From Leminorella grimontii ATCC 33999 = DSM 5078 (GTDB lineage Bacteria; Pseudomonadota; Gammaproteobacteria; Enterobacterales; Enterobacteriaceae), in contig NZ_AUUA01000005.1 of NCBI RefSeq assembly GCF_000439085.1, positions 124,001 to 188,000 on the forward strand: a DNA stretch of 64,000 bases. Direction: 5' to 3'. The first letter of the stretch is position 1. Every line of letters begins with the position of its first letter. The translations under genes were made by a program, and so were the position numbers. The notes below the pieces were generated by a model, which saw nothing but the letters and a program-made list of their open reading frames with translations, did not search any database and was not told the DNA's origin. Of this stretch, positions 23,571 to 31,245 are shown piece by piece.

Positions 23571-24194
23571 CTCATTAAAAACCCAATGTGTTTTCCACAC
23601 ACTTTTAAGCCATAATATAATTCATCCCCCACCCTACCAGCCCTTTAATATAATCATCTTTATAGAAAATACTTTCTCAAATTAGAAAGCCATCACCGCC
23701 CCTTAAAGGCCATAATATTAAAAAGGTTTTTACCCTATATTATTCTATAGAGTTAAAGAGATTTATTCTTATTAACATCTTTCCATTAACTAATAACAAC
23801 CAAATAAAAACATAGTTACAACAAAACAAAAACAATAGTAAGAACTTGATAAATTTAATAATTAAAATAAATTATCATAATGAAACAAATTCTTACCTAA
23901 TTACCCATAAAAACATAACCTCACTTAAAACAATAAGATACGATAATTATTATTTAAAATAACTATTATTTGATTATTGATTATTTTAACTGCTTAACGT
24001 ATTAATATATCCACGTCTGACATACAAAACCCAGGCAGGCAACACATTAATCAAGAAATAATTTTTATATTATTTTAAAACCCCATTTTGACCGATAGTA
24101 ACGCTGCGCCCCGCTATAATCATCTTCGCGCAAATCAGACTGCCGTATTCAGGAAGAAAACACCGCGTCATCAACCGTCGTTCTATCGATCAAA
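23571..24194. other. strongly AT-rich intergenic stretch
   Basis: About 620 bases with long A/T tracts, far below the GC content of the neighbouring genes. I see no open frame with a credible start. Such AT-rich DNA upstream of a ToxR/CadC-type regulator is typical of H-NS-silenced, horizontally acquired regions. That link is inference; only the composition is visible. Confidence 0.6.
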
Positions 24195-24953
24195 ATGCCG
24201 TTTATAAGGCTTGTTCTTTCTATGAAAAAAGATAGCAAAAACACGCATTGCGTCATTAACGGTTGGCTAATCGATAGCGCAACTGATTCCATCATTCATC
24301 AAGAGACAAAAGAAGTTAAACGCCTCGGTGAATTTCAATTCAAGCTGTTGCTAATCTTAAGCGAGCACGCCGGCGCCATACTTTCCAAAGAACGCCTGAA
24401 CTCTCTGGTCTGGGAAAAGAGAGTCATTGGGCAAAATAGCCTCCCCAACGCAATACACGCGCTGCGGGCCGCGTTGGAAGACTCGGGAAAAGATCAGAAG
24501 GTCATTATCACCGTTCCACGAAAAGGCTATCTGCTGGAAAAAGCCTACTGCGTTTTGCAAACGCCTGCCGAAGGCGGAGATAAAGCAGCGGCAGAGATAG
24601 AAACGACACGGGTCGCGCCCCCTACCTTCACGATTGCCGAATCCAGCGAATCGCTTCCTCAAAACGAAAGCGCTTACCTTCAGGACATCGCATCGATGCG
24701 GACAGCCTGGGTGACAGGCCCCTCGGCCATCAAAGCCAAACGTCAAGGCCGTGGGCTTTACCTCAGCCTGTTTATGATGGTCGTTAGCGCCTTCACACTG
24801 GGCGTTTATGCCTTTACGCCCTCTCAGGCGTTTTCTGACGAAGAAAACGTACAAGAGTGCCAGAGCCCTTACAGGCTCACTCAGCTCAGCCAACCGGATA
24901 CAAATGACCTGGCGTTGACAAAGATGCTCCATCTGTTGAAAGAAAATGGGTAG
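24195..24953 (+). CDS. membrane-bound winged-helix regulator (CadC/ToxR type)
   Basis: A 252-residue one-component regulator. Residues about 18-117 form an OmpR/PhoB-type winged helix (LGEFQFKLLLILSEHAG, NAIHALRAALEDSGKD, VPRKGYLL). A linker rich in Ala, Glu and Ser follows, then one membrane helix at about 187-207. Only about 45 residues remain outside, with a single cysteine (C222), so this is not a full CadC sensor domain. The start could also be the ATG at 24222 (MKKDS). It stands alone between leuD and a DUF554 gene, at the site where E. coli has setA/sgrR. Target genes are unknown. Confidence 0.85.
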   Translation: MPFIRLVLSMKKDSKNTHCVINGWLIDSATDSIIHQETKEVKRLGEFQFKLLLILSEHAGAILSKERLNSLVWEKRVIGQNSLPNAIHALRAALEDSGKDQKVIITVPRKGYLLEKAYCVLQTPAEGGDKAAAEIETTRVAPPTFTIAESSESLPQNESAYLQDIASMRTAWVTGPSAIKAKRQGRGLYLSLFMMVVSAFTLGVYAFTPSQAFSDEENVQECQSPYRLTQLSQPDTNDLALTKMLHLLKENG

Positions 24954-24970
24954 GGGAAAGGCTCGTAAAA

Positions 24971-25001
24971 GGATCGTATAAGAAAAATTCTTACTCGATC
25001 C
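24971..25001 (+). terminator. hairpin after the regulator gene
   Basis: GGATCG and CGATCC, then TAAGAA and TTCTTA, form a nested stem interrupted by one 2-base mismatch, with loop AAA. It starts 18 bases after the stop. No U-run follows, so termination strength is uncertain. Confidence 0.5.
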
Positions 25002-25234
25002 CGCGCCGCCCTATTTACTGTTGCGCCTTATTTCGCCAAAATGAGGGCCGCTTTTTAGCTTCCCAACGCGTTATCATCAGTTTCTCTAAAATTGTCCATC
25101 GAACTTCTGCGGACAGCGAATTCTGTAAACGCTTATGTCATCGCCAGGAACGGCGCCTGCGCTAAATCCTTCGATTTAACCGCGCGGACGTTAATCCTTG
25201 CGTCAGAGTTTGATTGATTAATTCAGGAAAATAC

Positions 25235-25951
25235 ATGCTCGGTCCATATCTTAACGGCGCCGCAATCTTTTTTGGTGGCGCTCTCGGCCTTCTACTCGCG
25301 CCCATCATTCCTCTGCGCCTGCGCGAAGGGCTTCCCGCCGCGTTTGCTATGACCTCCATCGCGATGGGCGTCGTCATGACGATCAAAGTACATCAGCTGC
25401 CCGCCGTCGCGCTGGCGCTGATTCTGGGCGTCGCCATCGGCGAACTTTGCTATATGGAAAAAGGCGTTCAGAAGTTCGGTTCTTTTATTCAACGCGCGCT
25501 GGCTCATATTGTTCCAACTCGCCATCACGGCATGACGCCGGAAGCCTATAGTCAGAATTTTACCGCTCTTATCGTGCTGTTTTGCGCCAGCGGCACCGGC
25601 GTCGTCGGCTCTTTGACGGAAGGCATGACCGGCGACTATCAGCTTTTACTGGTAAAATCGCTGCTCGACGTCTTCACCGCAGCTATTTTCGCAACGACTC
25701 TCGGCGTCGGCGTTATGACCATCGCCCTTCCCCAGTTAGCCATTCAGGCCGCCCTGTTCTGTTCCGCTCGCCTTATCATGCCCTTTATGGACGACGTTAC
25801 GCTGGGCGACTTCTCTGCCTGCGGTGGAATTTTGATGATTGCCGTAGGGCTTCGCATCGCCCAAATAAAAACCTTCGCCGTGGTTAACTTCCTTCCGGCA
25901 CTGGTTCTGATTGTTCCCATATCGCTCTATTGGCATAAGTTTATGGGATAA
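25235..25951 (+). CDS. DUF554 family membrane protein
   Basis: A 238-residue inner-membrane protein of the DUF554 (YqgA/YdfK-like) family, function unknown. About seven hydrophobic segments are visible, including the N-terminal GPYLNGAAIFFGGALGLLL and VALALILGVAIGELCYMEKG, typical of the family. The start is ATG at 25235, with AGGA eight bases upstream; seven extra codons upstream lack a ribosome binding site. It stands alone. A 9-bp inverted repeat at 25959-26004 (TCTCGCCGC/GCGGCGAGA) follows. Confidence 0.9.
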   Translation: MLGPYLNGAAIFFGGALGLLLAPIIPLRLREGLPAAFAMTSIAMGVVMTIKVHQLPAVALALILGVAIGELCYMEKGVQKFGSFIQRALAHIVPTRHHGMTPEAYSQNFTALIVLFCASGTGVVGSLTEGMTGDYQLLLVKSLLDVFTAAIFATTLGVGVMTIALPQLAIQAALFCSARLIMPFMDDVTLGDFSACGGILMIAVGLRIAQIKTFAVVNFLPALVLIVPISLYWHKFMG

Positions 25952-26022
25952 GCCCTCTTCTCGCCGCAGCCTTAAAATAAATCCGCTTCCTCCCCGCGGC
26001 GAGAGCAACTACAATATATTCA

Positions 26023-26117
26023 CCTCAACGGGGTGCTTGCTTAAAAGCTGAGAATGCGTTCGGTCGCCTGAACCTTACCCGTAGAACCTGATCCGGTTAA
26101 TGCCGGCGGAGGGATTT
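26023..26117 (+). promoter_or_regulatory. TPP riboswitch (THI element)
   Basis: The conserved elements are in order: ACGGGGTGC, GCTGAGA, then ACCC...GAACCTGATCCGGTTAATGCC.GGCGGAGGGA (positions 26084-26115). This is the thiamine pyrophosphate aptamer. It lies about 120 bases before thiB and should shut off thiamine uptake when TPP is high. A 6-bp hairpin (TCAACG-CGC-CGTTGA, 26146-26160) lies in the expression platform, but I cannot tell whether control is by termination or by ribosome access. Confidence 0.95.
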
Positions 26118-26239
26118 GAGAACGCGTATAGCCTAAGCCTACCGCTCAACGCGCCGTTGACTCAAAGACCTTTGTTTCCTTTTGTTTTATGACTTTTTTA
26201 TAGCTTTTTATAGCTATTTATAAAAACCAGGAGCGCAAA

Positions 26240-27244
26240 GTGTTAAGAAAAGCCGTCGTTACTACGCTGCTGCTTATCGCCGCCAGCCCTATCTTGGCTG
26301 CTGACACAAAGCCGGTTCTGACCGTCTACACCTATGACTCCTTTGCCTCCGAATGGGGCCCGGGGCCCAAGATCAAGCAGGCTTTTGAGGCCGAATGCGG
26401 ATGTACGCTCAATCTCATTCCCCTGTCCGACGGCGTTTCTCTGCTCAACCGCCTGCGGATGGAAGGTAAAAACAGCCCTGTCGACGTCGTTCTGGGGTTA
26501 GACAACAACCTTACCGCTGCGGCTAAAAAAACCGGCCTGTTCGCCCCCCACGGCCAAGATGAGGACATGAAAAAACTCACCGTCCCCGGCGGCTGGCAGG
26601 ACGACACCTTTATTCCCTACGACTACGGCTACTTCGCTTTTGTTTACAACAAAGAGGCGCTAAAAAACCCGCCGAAAAGCCTGAAAGAGCTGCTAGAGGG
26701 CGAACAAAAGTGGCGCGTTATCTACCAGGATCCGCGCACCAGTACGCCCGGCCAAGGGCTGATGCTGTGGATGCAGAAAGTCTACGGCGATGAGGCAGCA
26801 CAAGCCTGGCAAAAACTGTCAAAAAAAACCGTTACCGTGACCAAGGGCTGGAGCGAGTCCTACAAGCTGTTCTTAAAAGGCGAGGCCGATCTGGTGCTGA
26901 GCTACACCACCTCGCCCGCCTATCACATGATTGAAGAAAAAATCGACCGCTACGTCAGCGCGCCGTTTGAGGAAGGGCACTACCTGCAGGTTGAGGTCGC
27001 AGGGCGCCTCAAGGCAAGCCAACAGCCGGAGCTGGCGGATAAATTTATGGCGTTTATGACAACGCCAGCCTTCCAAAGCCAAATCCCCACCGCTAACTGG
27101 ATGTATCCGGTTATCGACATCCCGCTGCCGGAGGCATTCTCACGCTTAGCCAAGCCGACCAAAGCGCTTCAGTTCAGCGCAGAGGACGTTGACGCCAACC
27201 GCGCATCTTGGATTCGGACGTGGCAAAGCGCCGTCAGCCGCTGA
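26240..27244 (+). CDS. thiB: thiamine ABC transporter, periplasmic binding protein
   Basis: ThiB (TbpA) binds thiamine and its phosphates in the periplasm. It has 334 residues with a signal peptide (residues 1-20, ending ILAADT). The mature protein is a type-II binding protein with the family block LTVYTYDSFASEWGPGP and DVVLGLDNNL. The start is GTG at 26240 with CAGGAG seven bases upstream. Controlled by the upstream TPP riboswitch; thiP overlaps its 3' end. Confidence 0.97.
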   Translation: MLRKAVVTTLLLIAASPILAADTKPVLTVYTYDSFASEWGPGPKIKQAFEAECGCTLNLIPLSDGVSLLNRLRMEGKNSPVDVVLGLDNNLTAAAKKTGLFAPHGQDEDMKKLTVPGGWQDDTFIPYDYGYFAFVYNKEALKNPPKSLKELLEGEQKWRVIYQDPRTSTPGQGLMLWMQKVYGDEAAQAWQKLSKKTVTVTKGWSESYKLFLKGEADLVLSYTTSPAYHMIEEKIDRYVSAPFEEGHYLQVEVAGRLKASQQPELADKFMAFMTTPAFQSQIPTANWMYPVIDIPLPEAFSRLAKPTKALQFSAEDVDANRASWIRTWQSAVSR

Positions 27245-28824
27245 TAGCGCCCTGGCTTTGGCCGGGCCTCCTGTCTGCGGGCCTTATTGTCAGCGTTGCT
27301 CTGGCCGCATTTATCGCCCTGTGGCTATACGCGCCGCCGGGCAATCTGCGCGCTTTGGCGAGCGACGCCTATCTATGGCACGTCGTACGCTTTACCTTCT
27401 GGCAGGCATTCTTATCCGCCGTCATCGCCGTGACGCCCGCGGTATTTATCGCCGGGGCGCTGTTTCGCCGAGAGTTTATCGGCAAAACGCTGCTGCTTCG
27501 CCTGTGCGCCATGACGCTGGTGCTGCCGGTGCTGGTGGCGGTATTTGGACTTCTGAGCGTTTACGGGCAGCAGGGCTGGCTTTCTCAGCTGCTGCGGCTG
27601 ATGGGCTTCACGCCGGAGTTTTCTATCTATGGCCTGACGGGCATCCTGCTGGCCCACGCCTTTTTCAACCTGCCGCTGGCGACCCGACTGCTGCTACAGG
27701 CGCTGGAAGGCGTGGCCGTTGAACAGCGCATGCTTGCCGCACAGCTGGGAATGAACGCCCGACAGCGCTTTCGCTTCGTCGAATGGCCTGCCTTGCGGCG
27801 CCAACTTCTTCCCACTCTGGCTTTGGTATTTATGCTGTGTTTCGCCAGCTTCGCCACCGTGCTCACCCTCGGCGGCGGCCCCCGGGCGACGACCATTGAG
27901 CTGGCCATCTACCAAGCGCTTTATTACGACTTCGACTTGCAACGCGCCGCGCTGCTCGGCCTGATCCAACTTTTCTGCTGTATCGTCGTGGTGCTCGTCA
28001 GCCAACGCCTCAACGCCGCGCCGCCGGTTGGCGCGACCTACGGCCTGCGCTGGCGCGATCCTCGAGACTCACGCCTGCGTAAAGCCGTCGACGCCATGCT
28101 TATTGTTGGCACTATGCTGTTTTTGATTCCGCCGCTGCTGTCGGTCATCATCGATGGCGTAAACGCCGCTGCCCCAAACGTTTTACGCCAGAGCGCACTT
28201 TGGCAGGCGCTGTCGACATCGCTGCGCATCGCGGCCGCTTCCGGCCTGCTTTGCCTCGCGCTTACCGTGATGCTGCTGTGGAGCAGCAGAGAGCTTAAGC
28301 TTCGCTACAGCCCTTGGGGAGGCCGACTTGAGGCCTGCGGCATGATGATACTGGCCATGCCGGCTATCGTGCTGGCCACCGGCTTTTTCCTGCTGCTTAG
28401 CCACAGCGTCGGCCTGCCTAAATCCGCCGACGGGCTGGTTATTTTCACTAACGCGCTGATGGCTATCCCCTATGCGCTCAAAGTGCTGGAAAACCCGATG
28501 CGGGATCTGGCGGAACGCTATACGCTGCTGGCCCAGTCACTCGGAATGAACGGCTATAGTCGCCTGAAATGGATCGAGCTTCGCGCGCTCAAGCGCCCTA
28601 TGGCTCAGGCGCTGGCCTTTGCCAGCGTGCTGTCTATCGGCGACTTCGGCGTTATCGCCCTGTTTGGCAATGACGAATTTCGCACCTTACCCTATTATCT
28701 TTACCAGCAGTTAGGCAACTACCGCAGCGCGTCTGCGGCCGTTACTTCGCTACTGCTGCTGCTGGTAAGCTTCGCCCTGTTTACACTGATTGAACGGTTA
28801 CCCGGACGCCATGATCGCACTTGA
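27220..28824 (+). CDS. thiP: thiamine ABC transporter, permease
   Basis: ThiP is the fused two-half permease, with about twelve membrane helices and two copies of the EAA loop ([38 protein letters not shown]). It has 534 residues if started at GTG at 27220, whose product [12 protein letters not shown] aligns with E. coli MATRRQPLIPGW. A TTG at 27208 would add four residues. It overlaps thiB by 25 bases, suggesting coupled translation. Confidence 0.96.
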   Translation: MAKRRQPLIAPWLWPGLLSAGLIVSVALAAFIALWLYAPPGNLRALASDAYLWHVVRFTFWQAFLSAVIAVTPAVFIAGALFRREFIGKTLLLRLCAMTLVLPVLVAVFGLLSVYGQQGWLSQLLRLMGFTPEFSIYGLTGILLAHAFFNLPLATRLLLQALEGVAVEQRMLAAQLGMNARQRFRFVEWPALRRQLLPTLALVFMLCFASFATVLTLGGGPRATTIELAIYQALYYDFDLQRAALLGLIQLFCCIVVVLVSQRLNAAPPVGATYGLRWRDPRDSRLRKAVDAMLIVGTMLFLIPPLLSVIIDGVNAAAPNVLRQSALWQALSTSLRIAAASGLLCLALTVMLLWSSRELKLRYSPWGGRLEACGMMILAMPAIVLATGFFLLLSHSVGLPKSADGLVIFTNALMAIPYALKVLENPMRDLAERYTLLAQSLGMNGYSRLKWIELRALKRPMAQALAFASVLSIGDFGVIALFGNDEFRTLPYYLYQQLGNYRSASAAVTSLLLLLVSFALFTLIERLPGRHDRT

Positions 28825-29506
28825 TGACCTCTGCTATCCCTATCCGCCGCTTGTCCTGCGCTTTACTCTTAAGGCCAAGTCGGGCGAGCGCATCGCTATT
28901 CTCGGCCCCAGCGGCGCGGGTAAAAGCACGCTTTTGCACCTTATCGCCGGCTTTGTTTTTGCACACAGCGGAGAGCTTAAGCTTAACGGGCAAGATCACC
29001 GAGACACGCCGCCGTCCGAGCGCCCGGTTTCCATTTTGTTTCAGGAAAATAATCTGTTCGCGCATCTTACCGTCGAGCAAAATATCGGTCTGGGCCTGGA
29101 TCCCGGGCTTCGCCTGTCGGAAGAACAAAAGCAAAAAAGGCGGGATATTGCCAGTAGGGTTGGTCTGACCGACTACATGGACCGCCTGCCGTCGCAGCTG
29201 TCCGGCGGTCAGCGTCAGCGGGTCGCGCTGGCTCGCTGCCTGGTGAGAGACCGGCCTATCCTGCTTCTGGATGAGCCCTTTTCGGCGCTGGATCCGGCAC
29301 TGCGAAGCGATATGCTCACGCTGTTGGAAGAAGTCTGCGATGAGCAAGCGCTCACCTTGCTGATGGTGTCGCACAATCTGGACGATGCGGCCCGCATCGC
29401 CGACAGAACGCTGCTGGTGAATGAAGGCTGTATCGTTTATGACGGGCCGACGGCCGCGCTGCTGAGCGGCGGCTCGGAAGCAGCGGCAATTCTCGGAGTT
29501 CGCTAA
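28811..29506 (+). CDS. thiQ: thiamine ABC transporter, ATPase
   Basis: ThiQ powers ThiBP. It has 231 residues. The Walker A is [11 protein letters not shown], the Q-loop FQENNLF, the signature [14 protein letters not shown], and Walker [13 protein letters not shown] took the ATG at 28811 (MIALDDLCY) rather than the ATG seven codons upstream, because it aligns with the E. coli start. It overlaps thiP by 14 bases and ends the operon. Confidence 0.96.
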   Translation: MIALDDLCYPYPPLVLRFTLKAKSGERIAILGPSGAGKSTLLHLIAGFVFAHSGELKLNGQDHRDTPPSERPVSILFQENNLFAHLTVEQNIGLGLDPGLRLSEEQKQKRRDIASRVGLTDYMDRLPSQLSGGQRQRVALARCLVRDRPILLLDEPFSALDPALRSDMLTLLEEVCDEQALTLLMVSHNLDDAARIADRTLLVNEGCIVYDGPTAALLSGGSEAAAILGVR

Positions 29507-29522
29507 CGGCCACGCCGTTAGC
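29502..29522. terminator. shared hairpin between convergent genes
   Basis: GCTAACGGC-CAC-GCCGTTAGC is a perfect 9-bp stem that contains the stop codons of both thiQ (plus) and the FrnE-like gene (minus). It probably ends both transcripts, though neither side has a strong U-run. Confidence 0.6.
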
Positions 29523-30207
29523 CAAAAGCGTCCTCCTGATGGGAAGAGCCGCCGTTCAGGCGGCCAAGCCTTTGCGCCTCCTGCTCCACCTTCACCAGCA
29601 CGTCGCTAAAAACGTCTACCGGTTGAGCGCCCGACACCGCATATTTATTATCAAAAATGAAGAAAGGCACCGACGTGATTTTCAGCTGGCGGGCAAGCCC
29701 TTCATCGGCGCGCACCGCCTCGCCATAGCGATCGCTCACTAACATTTCTCTCGCTACGTCGACGTTCAACCCTGCTTTCTGGCCAAGCTCAACCAGCGTG
29801 CGCCGGTCAGACAGATTTCGCCCCTCGGTAAACGACGCGTAAAACAACGCCTCGCCGACGGCATCGGCAGAACCGCTGCCCGCTGCGAAATGCAGCAGCC
29901 GATGCGCATCAAACGTATTGGTAGGAATGAGCCTGTCGAAGCGAAAGCTCAGGCCGGCAATGGCCCCCTGGCGCGCAATCTGTTCGGTCATCTCTTTTAC
30001 TTCCATGATGCCCATATCGTACTTTTCCGACAGGTGACGATAGATATCTCCGCTTTGTAGCGAAACGGCGCGAGGATCCAGCTCGAAGCTTCGAAAAACG
30101 ATCTCTGCACGCTCGATAAGCCCGCATGCGGACAGCGCTTTCTTAAGGTGCTGCTTGCCGATATAGCAAAACGGACAGGAAAAGTCTGACCACATCTGTA
30201 TCTTCAT
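29518..30207 (-). CDS. DsbA-family (FrnE-like) oxidoreductase
   Basis: A 229-residue thioredoxin-fold protein of the FrnE/DsbA subfamily, close to the 2-hydroxychromene isomerase/DsbA group. The CPFC active site is at residues 11-14 with the usual MWSDFSCPFCYIG context; the cis-proline loop ITSVPFF is near residue 180. There is no signal peptide, so it is cytoplasmic. The substrate is unknown. Monocistronic, convergent with thiQ. Confidence 0.92.
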   Translation of the reverse strand: MKIQMWSDFSCPFCYIGKQHLKKALSACGLIERAEIVFRSFELDPRAVSLQSGDIYRHLSEKYDMGIMEVKEMTEQIARQGAIAGLSFRFDRLIPTNTFDAHRLLHFAAGSGSADAVGEALFYASFTEGRNLSDRRTLVELGQKAGLNVDVAREMLVSDRYGEAVRADEGLARQLKITSVPFFIFDNKYAVSGAQPVDVFSDVLVKVEQEAQRLGRLNGGSSHQEDAFG

Positions 30208-30302
30208 CGTTCGTTACCCCTACCTATTGAGGCGGCGCAAAAAGCCATCGGCGTCCGTTACGACGCACAGGCAGCTTAAAGAATGGCGGATATCTCTCCT
30301 AA

Positions 30303-30368
30303 AAAGCGTGTTTTCAGGCTGTGGCGCACAGTTAACCGACCACCTGATTTAAGGGTAGAACACGCTTT
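30303..30368. repeat. 10-bp inverted repeat upstream of the FrnE-like gene
   Basis: AAAGCGTGTT (30303-30312) and AACACGCTTT (30359-30368) are perfect inverted copies 46 bases apart, in the 256-base gap between the FrnE-like gene and the next terminator. The role is unknown: a long-armed hairpin or two operator half sites. Confidence 0.55.
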
Positions 30369-30425
30369 CATGAAAATAGCAGTCTAAACGTCAACCAAAA
30401 CGCAAGGATGTGACCACGATCGAAG

Positions 30426-30447
30426 ATCCCGCCGGACCCGGCGGGAT
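30426..30447 (-). terminator. terminator of the secreted-protein gene
   Basis: ATCCCGCC and GGCGGGAT form a perfect 8-bp stem around six bases, 16 bases after the stop codon at 30464. The following minus-strand sequence (CTTCGATCG) is not U-rich, so it may need Rho or act as a stabiliser. Confidence 0.6.
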
Positions 30448-30463
30448 TGTAAAGCCTAATGCA

Positions 30464-31042
30464 TCACGGAAAGGACTGGCTCGACGTCAGCATCAGCCGG
30501 TCATTCTTGAAGGTAAAATAATGATTCGTCAGCCCAACGCAGCCTTCGGCCTGCTCATCCGTTGCGCTATCCAGCGCGTCAACCTCAATGCGAACCAGCA
30601 TCCCCGGCGCGTAATCGCCAAGCTCTTTGGCGGAAAAGCTGCCGCTGAAGGTGGTGACGCAGCCGTTCTCCTTGTCTTCCGTTTTATGCGTCTTAAAGCC
30701 CCGCCCGTCGGCGCTTAGCGCGATCTGACGGATAGACTGAAGGTTTCGCAGCACGTTGGCGCCGCAGGCCTCGATATCCTTTTGCTCCATAACGATGGAA
30801 CCATCGCCGGCCGAGCACATCTCAGGCCCGCTTTCCCCTGCGGCCAGATGGTCAAGCTGGAACACTTCCGGTTCGATAAATCGGCTCACCGCGCCGATGT
30901 CTTTGTTCGCGACGGCGGTCTGAAGTTGTTCAAACTGGAGCAGCGCCTGAGCGCGCTGGGCATCGTTTAATTCGGATGCTTGAACCGAAGCCGCAGAGCA
31001 CAGCGCGGCGGCGGTCAAAAAGGCGAGAAGTTTCCCCTTCAT
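30464..31042 (-). CDS. secreted four-cysteine protein, possible NTF2-like fold
   Basis: I do not recognise a named family. ATG at 31042 (AAGGA ten bases upstream) gives 192 residues with a clear signal peptide ending SVQA-SE near residue 22. The mature protein has four cysteines (EMC, EAC, NGC, EGC), suggesting two disulphides in the periplasm. The N-terminal helix pattern FEQLQTAVANKDIGAVSRFI is typical of NTF2-like proteins, which suggests but does not prove that fold. Monocistronic and divergent from polB. Confidence 0.8.
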   Translation of the reverse strand: MKGKLLAFLTAAALCSAASVQASELNDAQRAQALLQFEQLQTAVANKDIGAVSRFIEPEVFQLDHLAAGESGPEMCSAGDGSIVMEQKDIEACGANVLRNLQSIRQIALSADGRGFKTHKTEDKENGCVTTFSGSFSAKELGDYAPGMLVRIEVDALDSATDEQAEGCVGLTNHYFTFKNDRLMLTSSQSFP

Positions 31043-31178
31043 CGGATGACTGTCCTTATTAGCTATGTTGATAAAAATGACGCTCGATAAGCTCAATGTA
31101 TACACTATGCGGCAGTTTGCAACGGATTTTCCGCTTGAAATCGGCGACGGTATCGGACGCGTCCAAAAGCGTTAACGC

Positions 31179-31194
31179 CTGTATGGATATACAT
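31179..31194 (+). promoter_or_regulatory. LexA box upstream of polB
   Basis: CTGTATGGATATACAT differs from the LexA consensus CTG-N10-CAG only in the last base of the second half. It lies 52 bases before the polB start. polB (dinA) is a known SOS gene, so LexA repression is expected here. Confidence 0.85.
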
Positions 31195-31245
31195 GTTAGG
31201 CTTTATTCGCATAAGCATATTTTACGACGATAAAAGGCATAGGGC

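Noticed and set aside
27189-27722. 177-codon frame overlapping thiB and thiP in another frame
   Set aside because: ThiP aligns residue by residue with E. coli through this region, so the alternative frame is a shadow.
30410-30718. 102-codon frame antisense to the secreted-protein gene
   Set aside because: It runs through that gene's terminator and lacks a start signal.
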